From the NCBI RefSeq assembly GCF_946479765.1, contig NZ_CAMLHO010000002.1, forward strand, positions 166,297 through 230,296: a stretch of DNA of 64,000 nucleotides, in the 5' to 3' direction. This document shows positions 42,343-50,186 of the stretch, piece by piece; positions within the stretch are counted from its first letter, which is position 1; each line of letters opens with the position of its first letter. The stretch comes from an uncultured Aliivibrio sp. GTDB lineage: Bacteria > Pseudomonadota > Gammaproteobacteria > Enterobacterales > Vibrionaceae. The translations under genes were made by a program, and so were the position numbers. A model generated the notes under the pieces. It searched no databases, was not told the DNA's origin, and saw only the letters and a program-made list of their open reading frames with translations.

Positions 42343-42916
42343 GGTTTGCGCCTCCGGCAAAATTACATTTGTAACTAAAACACTACGATTTAGTATTCAT
42401 GTTTCATCCTATTTATTGTTCTTACTGTTTACATCTATTACATTCTCGAAAGAGCGAATAGATTACAACCCCTACCAAAGGCTAATACTGCCTTGTATTT
42501 TCAATAAGATGTCGCTAAAACTCAGCAAGTTGAGTTATGAGTAAATGCTCTATAACAATGATTGTCAAAGTTTAATTTTTACAAGCTGATAACAAAAAAT
42601 GAAACGTAAGATCTAAAATAAACGTAATTAAATTACAAAAATTAAACTTGTAAAATTGAACATGTAAAATTCACAGTTTTAATTTCACAAAGAAAACAGA
42701 GGCATAGAATAAAAAAAGAAGAAAGGAGGGGCTTATTTAAGGGGTAATAAAAAGAAAGTGACGGTATGCAACAAGAAGAAAAGAAATTAACTGGTCAGAT
42801 CTGTATTGAAATAAATATAAAGAAGTGAGAATGCGGTCACTAATTGCTCTATTATTCAAAAGTAGAAAAGCGCCTATCTATAAAATAAATAAGCGCCTGA
42901 AAGTGTGATCATAAAA
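42343..42916 (-). promoter_or_regulatory. aceBA promoter region and oxyR 3' flank, no gene
   Basis: This 574-base gap is very AT-rich and has no credible gene. On the minus strand a TTGACA (42563-42568) is followed, 17 bases on, by TTTACT (42540-42545), a plausible aceB promoter giving a leader of roughly 190 bases. A palindrome AACTCA...TGAGTT (42519-42536) sits at about the start of transcription and could be an operator. The far end holds the oxyR terminator. Between about 42600 and 42860 I see nothing I can name. Confidence 0.45.
42866..42896 (-). terminator. Terminator after oxyR-like gene
   Basis: GCGC at 42893-42896 and 42870-42873 closes an 11-bp stem that includes two G-T pairs, with a 5-base loop. 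It is followed by TTTTC on the minus strand. Confidence 0.65.
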
Positions 42917-43816
42917 CTATAATATCTTTTTGACGATATCCGCGAGTTGATGAAATGTCTGTAAACGAGAAGAACTTGGCCGCCATACTAAACCAATATC
43001 ACGTGAGGCTTCTTTCCCTGGCGGTTCAACCACAACCAAATTTTGGTTATCTAGTAAACCATGCTTTATCGCCATTTGAGGAATAAAAGTAGTACCTAAC
43101 CCATTAGCAACCATTTGAACTAAGGTGTGTAGACTTGTTGCTGTAAACGGATTTATTTTTTCTTTGCTTGTTAACTTACAAGCAGAAACAGCATGCTCAG
43201 TTAAACAGTGCTCTTTCTCTAACAAGAAAACAAACTCATCGGGTAGCTCATCGTAATGGATCGGGGTAGATATTCTGCTTGCTTGATCTTTACTAATCAC
43301 CATTTTAAATGGATCACGACCAACAACTAAACTTTTCATACCCGAAATATCAACAGGTAGAGCAAGAATAAGAACATCAAGCTGCCCCTGCCTTAATGCC
43401 GCTAATAAATTTGTTGTTGTATCCTCTCTTAATAGTAACGTCAGTTGCGGATAGTTTTTATTAACTTCTTGTACCAAATCACACAATAAAAAAGGCGCAA
43501 TTGTTGGAATACATCCAACACGTAACTGCCCTTGCATTGCATCCCCTTGGCACAATGAACCTAGCTCTATTAAATCTTGTCCTTTGGCTAATAATTCACG
43601 CCCTTGTTCGACGACTTTCTCTCCGATAGGGGTAAACACTAATGTTTTTTTATCTCGTTCATACAGTGGACAACCAATTAATTCTTCAAGGGTTTGTATC
43701 CCTTTACTTAACGTTGATTGACTGACAAAACACTTCTCTGCCGCGTCACCAAAATGACGAGTTTCATGCAGAGTAATGAAATAATGTAACTGTTTTAATG
43801 AAGGCCACTTAGTCAT
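42917..43816 (-). CDS. oxyR: OxyR-type LysR family hydrogen peroxide regulator
   Basis: A 299-residue LysR regulator. The winged helix-turn-helix is at about residues 5-60 (LHETRHFGDAAEKCFVSQS), followed by the linker helix and effector domain. Two cysteines nine residues apart, Cys204 (KEHCLTEHA) and Cys213 (SACKLT), have the spacing of the redox pair Cys199/Cys208 of Escherichia coli OxyR. CIPTIAPFLLCD and GLGTTFIPQMAI are also OxyR-like. It is divergent from a 2-Cys peroxiredoxin gene, a likely target. The assignment rests on the cysteine pair and this context. Confidence 0.88.
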   Translation of the reverse strand: MTKWPSLKQLHYFITLHETRHFGDAAEKCFVSQSTLSKGIQTLEELIGCPLYERDKKTLVFTPIGEKVVEQGRELLAKGQDLIELGSLCQGDAMQGQLRVGCIPTIAPFLLCDLVQEVNKNYPQLTLLLREDTTTNLLAALRQGQLDVLILALPVDISGMKSLVVGRDPFKMVISKDQASRISTPIHYDELPDEFVFLLEKEHCLTEHAVSACKLTSKEKINPFTATSLHTLVQMVANGLGTTFIPQMAIKHGLLDNQNLVVVEPPGKEASRDIGLVWRPSSSRLQTFHQLADIVKKIL

Positions 43817-43965
43817 CGCTTTTCTCTATTACATTAATCTATTTAATTCGCTTTTTTTCATCATACCTTTTGTACTATAGTTTGTCCTGTTGAAACAATT
43901 TATTGTTTTCAAAAAACAAAGCCAAACATGAAGTTTGGGAAATCTAATTTTTAGGAGATTCAAAA
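43817..43965. promoter_or_regulatory. Divergent oxyR/peroxiredoxin control region
   Basis: This 149-base region holds a near-perfect inverted repeat, TTGAAACAAT...ATTGTTTTCAA (43889-43911), and then a small hairpin, CCAAAC/GTTTGG (43922-43938), in the probable peroxiredoxin leader. A strong TAGGAG precedes the ATG at 43966. I could not match a clear tetranucleotide-repeat OxyR site by eye. Confidence 0.4.
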
Positions 43966-44574
43966 ATGGTACTAGTAGGTCGTCAAGCACCAGATTTTAC
44001 TGCTGCAGCAGTTCTAGGTAACGGTGAAATCGTTGATAGCTTCAACTTTAAAGAATTCACTAAAGGTAAGACTGTGGTAGTATTTTTCTACCCACTAGAC
44101 TTCACTTTCGTTTGTCCTTCAGAGCTAATCGCTTTTGACAACCGTCTAGCTGATTTCCAAGCTAAAGGCGCTGAAGTAATTGGTATCTCTATCGATTCAC
44201 AATTCTCTCACAACGCATGGCGTAACACGGCTATCGAAGATGGCGGTATTGGTCCAGTTAAATACCCTCTAGTTGCTGATGTTAAACACGAAATCTGTAA
44301 AGCATACGACGTTGAGCATCCAGAAGCTGGTGTTGCTTTCCGTGGTTCTTTCCTAATCGATTCTGACGGCCTTGTACGTCACCAAGTGGTTAACGATCTT
44401 CCACTAGGTCGTAACATCGACGAAATGCTACGTATGGTTGACGCACTAAACTTCCACGAGAAGAATGGTGAAGTTTGTCCTGCACAATGGGAAGAAGGCA
44501 AAGCAGGTATGGACGCATCTCCACAAGGCGTTGCAGCATTCCTATCTGAACACGCTGGCGACCTAAGCAAGTAA
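43966..44574 (+). CDS. Typical 2-Cys peroxiredoxin (AhpC/Prx1 family)
   Basis: Reduces hydrogen peroxide and organic peroxides with thiols. The peroxidatic Cys50 is in DFTFVCPSELIAF and the resolving Cys171 in GEVCPAQWEEGKAGM, so it is a typical homodimeric 2-Cys enzyme. At 202 residues it resembles the Prx1 (TSA) subgroup more than enterobacterial AhpC, and no ahpF reductase gene is next to it. Thioredoxin is therefore the likelier reductant, which is inference. Codon use looks like that of a highly expressed gene. It is divergent from the OxyR-type regulator and ends at a strong terminator. Confidence 0.94.
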   Translation: MVLVGRQAPDFTAAAVLGNGEIVDSFNFKEFTKGKTVVVFFYPLDFTFVCPSELIAFDNRLADFQAKGAEVIGISIDSQFSHNAWRNTAIEDGGIGPVKYPLVADVKHEICKAYDVEHPEAGVAFRGSFLIDSDGLVRHQVVNDLPLGRNIDEMLRMVDALNFHEKNGEVCPAQWEEGKAGMDASPQGVAAFLSEHAGDLSK

Positions 44575-44697
44575 TTGCTGACATAGAGTACTTTACATCA
44601 AAGTACTCGAATGCACCTATGCTCAACGGTGCATGTGGCTAGAATATTAAAAGCGTATAAACGCAGTAGCCTAAAATCAGAAAGTTTGCCTAATACT

Positions 44698-44728
44698 AAA
44701 AGCCCTGAAGTTTTCTTCGGGGCTTTTT
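44698..44728 (+). terminator. Intrinsic terminator after the peroxiredoxin gene
   Basis: The stem AAAAGCCCTGAAG / CTTCGGGGCTTTT (one wobble) with a TTTT loop is followed by a T-run, about 125 bases after the stop. Confidence 0.88.
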
Positions 44729-44860
44729 CTTTTCTATTCAATAATAAATACGAGTACACGCTTTCTTCTAAAGAAGAATTTTGACGTCTTCTTCACACAC
44801 CTAAAAGTCAGTTTCCATTACACTAGAGAATCCCAACTTTTCTTTTGACTTAAAAATATC

Positions 44861-45604
44861 ATGCCAATTCAAATTGAAGTCTGTATCGACAACTTAGAAT
44901 CCCTACATAATGCCATTAATGGTGGTGCTGATAGAATTGAGCTTTGCTCTTCTCTTGCTCTAGGGGGGTTAACACCAAGTTTTGGGTTTATGAAAAAAGC
45001 CGCAGCGATCTCTCCTATTCCGGTTTATGCCATGATCCGTCCTCGTCAAGGTGACTTCCTATATGACAACGATGATATCTCTGCAATGATAGAAGATATT
45101 CATGCCGCTAAACTGGCTGGATTACAAGGCGTTGTTTTTGGCGTATTAAAAGCAAATGGCGATATTGATATGCCACTCGCTACTCGTCTTATGAAAGTCG
45201 CTAACGATAATGACTTAAGTGTCACTTTTCATCGCGCAATAGACCAATGCTCAAACTATAAAAAAGCGATTGAAAATATTGCCGAGTTAGGTTGTGAACG
45301 CATACTTACCTCAGGTCTGGCAGCAAATGCTTATGATGGTATTGATGTTCTTACTGATATGGTAAAACTGGCAAATGGACGCTTTGAAATCTTAGCTGGT
45401 GCTGGCGTAACGGCAGAAAATGCCAAAGAGATTATTGAAAAAACAGGGGTTACAGAAATTCATCTATCAGGAAAATCAACTCGTCCGAGTAAAATGAAAT
45501 TAGTATTAGATGCTGTAAAAATGGGTGCAGGTGATTTGGATGACTTTATTGTCCCTGTAACTGATGCAAAAAAGATTGATGCGGTAAGACAAAGCATTAA
45601 ATAG
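44861..45604 (+). CDS. cutC: CutC family protein
   Basis: A 247-residue TIM-barrel protein: [65 protein letters not shown] and [19 protein letters not shown]. The family was named for copper homeostasis, but a direct copper role is disputed and the reaction is not known. It has its own upstream region and a bidirectional terminator shared with the convergent BOF-protein gene. Confidence 0.9.
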   Translation: MPIQIEVCIDNLESLHNAINGGADRIELCSSLALGGLTPSFGFMKKAAAISPIPVYAMIRPRQGDFLYDNDDISAMIEDIHAAKLAGLQGVVFGVLKANGDIDMPLATRLMKVANDNDLSVTFHRAIDQCSNYKKAIENIAELGCERILTSGLAANAYDGIDVLTDMVKLANGRFEILAGAGVTAENAKEIIEKTGVTEIHLSGKSTRPSKMKLVLDAVKMGAGDLDDFIVPVTDAKKIDAVRQSIK

Positions 45605-45623
45605 ATTTAAAAAATTCCAATAA

Positions 45624-45653
45624 AAAGCCAGAGATACATTCTCTGGCTTTTTT
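45624..45653. terminator. Bidirectional terminator between cutC and the BOF-protein gene
   Basis: The stem AAGCCAGAGA / TCTCTGGCTT with a short loop has a T-run after it on the plus strand and an A-run before it, so it can serve both convergent genes. Confidence 0.9.
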
Positions 45654-45675
45654 TGTTTTTGAGGAGATAGAAAAA

Positions 45676-46041
45676 TTATTTCGCTAATTGAACCGTATTT
45701 ACGTCAATAGCAGTGTGTTTCCACTCTTTATCTACTTCACCTTGAATTACTAATTTTGTTTCAGGTGTAGCTTCAATGCCATTCCAATCACGGTGATCAA
45801 TCTCAACAATCATCTCACCCGTTGCATCTTTAAATTGATACTCTTCATCACCTAACGAAGCCACAATGTAACCTGTTAGTGTTACTGGAGTATCATCTTT
45901 AGCTTCTTGAGCTACTTGAACAGTATTTACAGTTACAGCGCTTGGGCCAGAAAATCCGCCTTTAGCTACTTGAGTGTTTTGAGCTGCGAACGCACCTGTT
46001 GACGCTAATACTAATGCACTTACTAATACGATTTTTTTCAT
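45676..46041 (-). CDS. Periplasmic OB-fold protein, YgiW/NirD-type (BOF family)
   Basis: A small exported protein. From the ATG at 46041 the signal is MKKIVLVSALVLASTGAFA and the mature part is about 100 residues. The latter has the BOF OB-fold pattern: VTLTGYIVASLGDEEYQFKD, GEMIVEIDHRDWNGIE, KLVIQGEVDKEW and VNTVQL. Relatives YgiW and YdeI are linked to stress tolerance in enterobacteria. The longer frame from a TTG at 46056 adds MENNK before a normal signal and is less likely. It lies just downstream of the barrel protein gene and may be cotranscribed with it. Confidence 0.85.
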   Translation of the reverse strand: MKKIVLVSALVLASTGAFAAQNTQVAKGGFSGPSAVTVNTVQVAQEAKDDTPVTLTGYIVASLGDEEYQFKDATGEMIVEIDHRDWNGIEATPETKLVIQGEVDKEWKHTAIDVNTVQLAK

Positions 46042-46085
46042 TTTATTATTTTCCAATTTGATTAATGATTTTCTATAACTACATA

Positions 46086-46715
46086 TTAGAAGTAGTAAGC
46101 TGAACTCAACATGAACGACGTTGAATTAGCGACACTATCCGCTTGATAACTTGCCGCAGCACCTAATGCTAGGTTTGGGATCACCATATATTCAATACCT
46201 ACACTTGCGATAACGCCAAATGCACTTTCTGATTTTGAGTTACCAGCAACATAATCAGAAATAGTTTCTACATCAGTTAGATCATTTTCAGTTTCAGTAT
46301 AAGCTGATGAGTCATATTTATACTGGGTATACGTTAAACCTAGACCCGTTTTAAGCTGTAACTTGTCATTGATACTATAGAAATATACTGGTTTAACTGT
46401 AAATTGACTCGCATCTAAATCTGCATTCCATTCACGCTCCGTCTTTACAGGATAAGCATAGCTTAATACTTTGCTACGAGAGTCGTCACTTTCAAATTTC
46501 TTATAGCCTAGCTCTAAGCCAACATTGTTAATACGGTAACCAACAAAACCACCAAAGGTATCGTTTGAATCATCAGGAGTTAAAGACACATTATCTGAAA
46601 AAGTCGTTGAGTAATCATGGCTCATGTTTGTAACGCCATATTCTAAGCCAACGTATGGTGCTGCGAATGCGCTTGTTGATGTTGCAGCCATTAGTAAAAA
46701 CAGATACTTTTTCAT
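46086..46715 (-). CDS. Outer-membrane beta-barrel protein (OmpA-like/Ail-like porin family)
   Basis: A 209-residue protein with a clear signal peptide (MKKYLFLLMAATSTSAFA then APYVGLEYG) and alternating beta strands: FGGFVGYRINNVGLELGYKKF, LKTGLGLTYTQYKY, FGVIASVGIEYMVIPNLALGAAASYQ. It ends with an aromatic residue (SSAYYF), the BAM recognition signal. It is probably an eight-stranded barrel. The ligand or role is unknown. It is divergent from a LysR regulator that could control it. Confidence 0.8.
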   Translation of the reverse strand: MKKYLFLLMAATSTSAFAAPYVGLEYGVTNMSHDYSTTFSDNVSLTPDDSNDTFGGFVGYRINNVGLELGYKKFESDDSRSKVLSYAYPVKTEREWNADLDASQFTVKPVYFYSINDKLQLKTGLGLTYTQYKYDSSAYTETENDLTDVETISDYVAGNSKSESAFGVIASVGIEYMVIPNLALGAAASYQADSVANSTSFMLSSAYYF

Positions 46716-46757
46716 TATAAATTCAATCCTATTGTGATGGAGTTAAGCTAATTCGTT

Positions 46758-46767
46758 ATATGCATAT
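46758..46767. promoter_or_regulatory. ATATGCATAT palindrome in the divergent barrel/LysR region
   Basis: A 10-base perfect palindrome lies midway between the two divergent starts and is followed by TATAATG. It is a candidate operator for the adjacent LysR protein; short AT-rich palindromes do arise by chance. Confidence 0.3.
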
Positions 46768-46824
46768 TATAATGAGGATAACGTGAAGGAAACGTGAAGA
46801 ATTATTAACAAGGAACAGTATGTT

Positions 46825-47748
46825 ATGGCTAAAGATTTATTCTCCAGTTTAGACTTAAACCTCTTAAGGACATTTATCGTTCTACATCAAGAACGAAATA
46901 TGCGTAAAGCCTCTGACCGCTTATTTGTATCTCAACCTGCTATCAGTAAAGCTCTGCAGCGTTTACGAGATCATTTTAATGATGAATTGTTTGTCAAAAC
47001 CCATCATGGTCTTCGAGCTACTGAATATGCAAATCAATTAGCTGAAAGCATATCTCCAATACTTGATGAACTCTCTTCAACATTAAATGAAAGTAATGAG
47101 TTTAACCCTCAAGAACTTGAAGGTGTGATCAAACTAGCTCTATCTCCTTTTCTTTTAAGCGCTATTGCCAATAAATTATTTCAAGCGATCAGAGCTGAAG
47201 CTCCCAATGTCCAAGTACAGTTATTAAACTGGTCTAAATCAACAATGACCGACATCATCAATGATGAAGTTCAATTAGGCCTTAATTATGAAATAGGCCA
47301 TGCACCAAAAGAGTTGATTCAAAAACCAATTGCTCAAGATCGTTTTACTGGCTATGTCCGAAAAGAACACCCCTATGAAGGTAGTAGTATTGAAGTGAAA
47401 GATGGCGTTCATTTTGAATTAGCAACCGTTATTGCTGTTGATTGGAATTCCCATCAATCTTTAGCTGAAAAAATACTAAAGATTAAAGGCTTAGAAGCAA
47501 ATATTGGCTTTAGGTCAGAGCTTCCTTCTGCTGTCATTGATGTTGTTCATAACTCAGACATGATGTTTCCTGCCTCTAAATTTTTAGACGTTGAGCATCA
47601 GAGTCAACTACGAAGTCTTAAAATACTCTTTGATAATCAAGATATTAATCCAAAAGTTTGTGTTTATTATCATCATAAAAACCGTAATAACCCAACTATG
47701 CTATGGTTGAAAAATATTCTGCAACCACTACTCAATAATAACCAGTAG
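46825..47748 (+). CDS. LysR family transcriptional regulator
   Basis: A 307-residue LysR regulator with helix-turn-helix at about residues 8-65 (LDLNLLRTFIVLHQERNMRKASDRLFVSQPAISKALQRL) and an effector domain from about residue 95. The DLNLL...NMRKAS pattern is that of the LeuO/NodD-like subgroup. The ligand is unknown. It is divergent from the beta-barrel gene and upstream of the lipoprotein gene; it has its own terminator, so the lipoprotein is probably a separate unit. Confidence 0.88.
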   Translation: MAKDLFSSLDLNLLRTFIVLHQERNMRKASDRLFVSQPAISKALQRLRDHFNDELFVKTHHGLRATEYANQLAESISPILDELSSTLNESNEFNPQELEGVIKLALSPFLLSAIANKLFQAIRAEAPNVQVQLLNWSKSTMTDIINDEVQLGLNYEIGHAPKELIQKPIAQDRFTGYVRKEHPYEGSSIEVKDGVHFELATVIAVDWNSHQSLAEKILKIKGLEANIGFRSELPSAVIDVVHNSDMMFPASKFLDVEHQSQLRSLKILFDNQDINPKVCVYYHHKNRNNPTMLWLKNILQPLLNNNQ

Positions 47749-47789
47749 TTATTACGACTATTCCTCTCTCTCATTAATAACTCAACGTT

Positions 47790-47826
47790 AAAGCCTCTAT
47801 TCTTTTAAGGGATTAGAGGCTTTTTT
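47790..47826 (+). terminator. Intrinsic terminator after the LysR gene
   Basis: The stem AAAGCCTCTA / TAGAGGCTTT with a 14-base loop is followed by a T-run. Confidence 0.88.
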
Positions 47827-47935
47827 GTACATTTCATATACTTCTCTCATCGGCTAGGAACGCCATCAACAAGCACTGATGCTTTCAATAATTATGGCGA
47901 TTTCGCCAAAACATTACGTTAAGAGAGAAACCAAT

Positions 47936-49144
47936 ATGAAACTTAAATTAATTGCATCTTTAGTTGCTGCATCATTCCTAGCGGGTTGTTCGTCTTCAGG
48001 TTCAAGCGATAATAACGGGCCAACACCACAAGATGGTATTGCTGACGTTCAATATTTTGAAGGTGAAAATGCTCAAGCAGCACTAATCAAAGGTGATGAG
48101 GGAACTTATCAAGCTGCAATGATTAAAGGTCAAGAAACAGATACTCTTATTCGTATTAATGGTCAAACATTTACGACAGATGGCGATAGCGTAAAAGACG
48201 CTAATGGAGTCACTGTTGGTCATATTCAAAAGGAAGGTGATTCAATCATCTTTCATGGTAACCATGGTGCAGAAGTAAGCTTAAGTGTTGTAAATGGAAG
48301 ATTAATTGTCACCGATGTTCAGCACCCGATAGATCCTGATTACGGAATTACACCTACACCAGATCACCCAATTGAACGCCCTTCTCCTGAAAATCCAATT
48401 GAAATTGATCCTGATTACGATGCTGGTGTAGTTCCAACTTATGGCGATATTCTAGCCGTCGGCGGTGCTGTTATCATTCAAGGCGATAACGACAACCAAG
48501 CTATCGTTCGTATGGATGACCAAGGGAATGCCATTATTTTCATCAATGATTATGACAATGGCTTCGTTATTTCAAACAGTGAAATTCATGATACTGACGG
48601 CAACCTAGTTGGTCACGCTTCAAAAGAAGGCGATAACTATATCGTTCGTTTAGAGGATGGAACTGAAGTCGTTTTCCGTAATGACAATGGTCGATTATTT
48701 GCTGCAGTTGTTGCACGACCTGATATTGGTAACCCAATAAGAGATGGTATCATTGACCACGGTAATATTGGTGACTCTATCGAGATCACAATAAATAAAC
48801 GTGGCCATATAATTATTGGTAATGGCATGGTTGTTGGTGATTCAGGTTACCGAGTTGAAGAAAATACAAGAGGGACTGTAATTAAAAACCCTAATGGTGA
48901 AATAGTAGGCCAGACAAAAACTAAAGAATTCAATTATGGACTAACTTACTCTTTAGTAAAAACAGAGCATGGTGTCACAATTGTTCAAGGTCGTAAGAAT
49001 GCATTAGGTCAAATTGATGTTGAAGGTGCAAAAACAATCACTCAAGACCAAATTGATTCAATCAAAAACAAAGCAAAATCTCTATCTCAAGAACAGCGCC
49101 AACAAATTAAGCAAGCTATCAAGGACAGAGCTATACGCTCATAA
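47936..49144 (+). CDS. Lipoprotein with three imperfect internal repeats, function unknown
   Basis: A lipoprotein signal MKLKLIASLVAASFLAGC with Cys18, then a Ser/Gly-rich tether. The body holds three imperfect copies of a beta-rich unit, with cores at about residues 83-126, 214-257 and 310-353. Each reads roughly D-x-x-G-x-x-V-G-h followed by a charged stretch, then a hydrophobic strand and N-G-R-L or similar. A Pro-rich linker (about 130-160) separates copies 1 and 2. The C-terminus (365-402) is a charged helix. I do not recognise the family. The ATG at 47936 is chosen over 47879 because it starts the lipoprotein signal and has AGAGAG upstream. It is in tandem with the barrel-like gene at 49228, across a terminator. 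Confidence 0.8.
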   Translation: MKLKLIASLVAASFLAGCSSSGSSDNNGPTPQDGIADVQYFEGENAQAALIKGDEGTYQAAMIKGQETDTLIRINGQTFTTDGDSVKDANGVTVGHIQKEGDSIIFHGNHGAEVSLSVVNGRLIVTDVQHPIDPDYGITPTPDHPIERPSPENPIEIDPDYDAGVVPTYGDILAVGGAVIIQGDNDNQAIVRMDDQGNAIIFINDYDNGFVISNSEIHDTDGNLVGHASKEGDNYIVRLEDGTEVVFRNDNGRLFAAVVARPDIGNPIRDGIIDHGNIGDSIEITINKRGHIIIGNGMVVGDSGYRVEENTRGTVIKNPNGEIVGQTKTKEFNYGLTYSLVKTEHGVTIVQGRKNALGQIDVEGAKTITQDQIDSIKNKAKSLSQEQRQQIKQAIKDRAIRS

Positions 49145-49172
49145 GATTAGCTAGAATTTGATAGATAAAGCA

Positions 49173-49203
49173 AAGGAGTCGCTATTTTGGTGACTCCTTT
49201 TTT
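49173..49203 (+). terminator. Intrinsic terminator after the repeat lipoprotein
   Basis: The stem AAAGGAGTC / GACTCCTTT with an 11-base loop is followed by a T-run, 25 bases before the next start codon. Confidence 0.88.
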
Positions 49204-49227
49204 ATTATTACTACTGAGTACTTAATT

Positions 49228-49899
49228 ATGCGCTTTCAGCTTTTATTGTTATCTCTTTGTACCTCCCTATCAGTCTCAGCTAAATATCATGAACCGGATC
49301 TAAGCGTCCAACTTTCTCAAAATAATGATGAATGGATAGGTACGGTTACCGCCAACCTTCAAGCGACAGAAGAAATTAGCTTTACTGCAGATATCGATTC
49401 AACTGGATATTTAGAAATTGGTTCTGGCTACGGTGTCATGCTTGGTCAGTTTTATACCGAAGCATTTGTAAGTTACGGGCGAGCAGATATTTTTGATATT
49501 TATAATGTTGGGCTATTTACCGGAACAGCATTAACTCAAGACATTATGGTTTTTGCTAATACCTCTCATGAGTGGAGAAAAGGTGTTTTTTCAGAGAGCA
49601 TATTTCAGCCTGGCGTAAACAATAATTTCAATGCATTTAATACCACCAGAGAATGGAAAAATACACTTGGGGCTAGCTACACAATTAATCAATGGAGTAA
49701 CTTTAGTTATTCGTTTACTCATGACCGTGAACTAACTGGATCAAAAAGCTATTACAACAGCCAAGATGTCACACTAACCCTAAAGCCTAAATGGGTAGAA
49801 CCTTATATGAAGTATACCTTTGGTGAGTCAAGAGTAAGCCCTAGCGATAAAACCAGAACCGAAAACAGTTATGAAATTGGATTTAACTTACGATTTTAA
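49228..49899 (+). CDS. Exported beta-rich protein, probable outer-membrane barrel
   Basis: A 223-residue protein with a signal peptide (MRFQLLLLSLCTSLSVSA then KYHEPD). The mature part alternates polar and hydrophobic residues in strands with aromatic girdles: GSGYGVMLGQFYTEAFVSYG, NTLGASYTINQWSNFSYSF, YMKYTFGESR. It ends NSYEIGFNLRF, a terminal Phe as in BAM substrates. This supports an 8- to 12-strand barrel, but I do not recognise the family. It follows the lipoprotein terminator closely and is followed 14 bases later by a tiny membrane ORF. Confidence 0.7.
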   Translation: MRFQLLLLSLCTSLSVSAKYHEPDLSVQLSQNNDEWIGTVTANLQATEEISFTADIDSTGYLEIGSGYGVMLGQFYTEAFVSYGRADIFDIYNVGLFTGTALTQDIMVFANTSHEWRKGVFSESIFQPGVNNNFNAFNTTREWKNTLGASYTINQWSNFSYSFTHDRELTGSKSYYNSQDVTLTLKPKWVEPYMKYTFGESRVSPSDKTRTENSYEIGFNLRF

Positions 49900-49913
49900 T
49901 CTTTGGAGAAACT

Positions 49914-49991
49914 ATGACTTTTTTAATTATGCTTTCGCTTCCTCTGATCGTTTTATTTATATCTATAAAATCAATGATAGAAGATAAATAA
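49914..49991 (+). CDS. 25-residue single-span membrane miniprotein
   Basis: This ORF has an excellent ribosome binding site (TTTGGAGAAACT before the ATG) and encodes a peptide beginning MTFLIMLSLPLIVLFISIKS and ending MIEDK: one hydrophobic helix of about 17 residues with a charged C-terminal tail. It starts 14 bases after the stop of the barrel-like gene and is followed by a terminator, so it fits the end of a two-gene unit. Such proteins often sit in the inner membrane and modulate larger partners. The function is unknown; existence as a gene rests on the start signal, the context and the clean helix. Confidence 0.6.
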   Translation: MTFLIMLSLPLIVLFISIKSMIEDK

Positions 49992-50010
49992 TTACCCTTT
50001 GGTAACTCTC

Positions 50011-50046
50011 TCCCCTACATAAGTAATTTGGTGCAGGGGCTTTTTA
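50011..50046 (+). terminator. Terminator after the barrel/miniprotein unit
   Basis: TCCCCTACA pairs imperfectly with TGCAGGGG (one mismatch), followed by CTTTTTATTTTT. It lies about 20 bases after the miniprotein stop. Confidence 0.65.
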
Positions 50047-50125
50047 TTTTTATGATTCTCTCTATCTTCCTTCTCATTAATAAGTTTTGATAAAATGACA
50101 AGAAAACCAAGAATGGTCAGATACA

Positions 50126-50163
50126 AAAATGGCGCTACTTTATAATAAAGCAGCGCCATTTTT
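50126..50163. terminator. Long-stem bidirectional terminator
   Basis: The stem AAAATGGCGCT-CTTTAT / ATAAAG-AGCGCCATTTT (one mismatch pair) is flanked by A and T runs. On the minus strand it ends the surface-repeat protein gene; on the plus strand it backs up the preceding terminator. Confidence 0.88.
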
Positions 50164-50186
50164 ATTTAATTAAATTTGAAACCAAA

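Noticed and set aside
42540..42570. TTGACA followed by TATAGA read as a promoter
   Set aside because: The spacing to TATAGA is only eight bases; the TTTACT 17 bases away fits better and was used instead.
42866..42898. Direct repeat AAGCGCCT near the oxyR 3' end, considered as a short repeat element
   Set aside because: The same bases are better explained as the two GCGC ends of an imperfect terminator stem.
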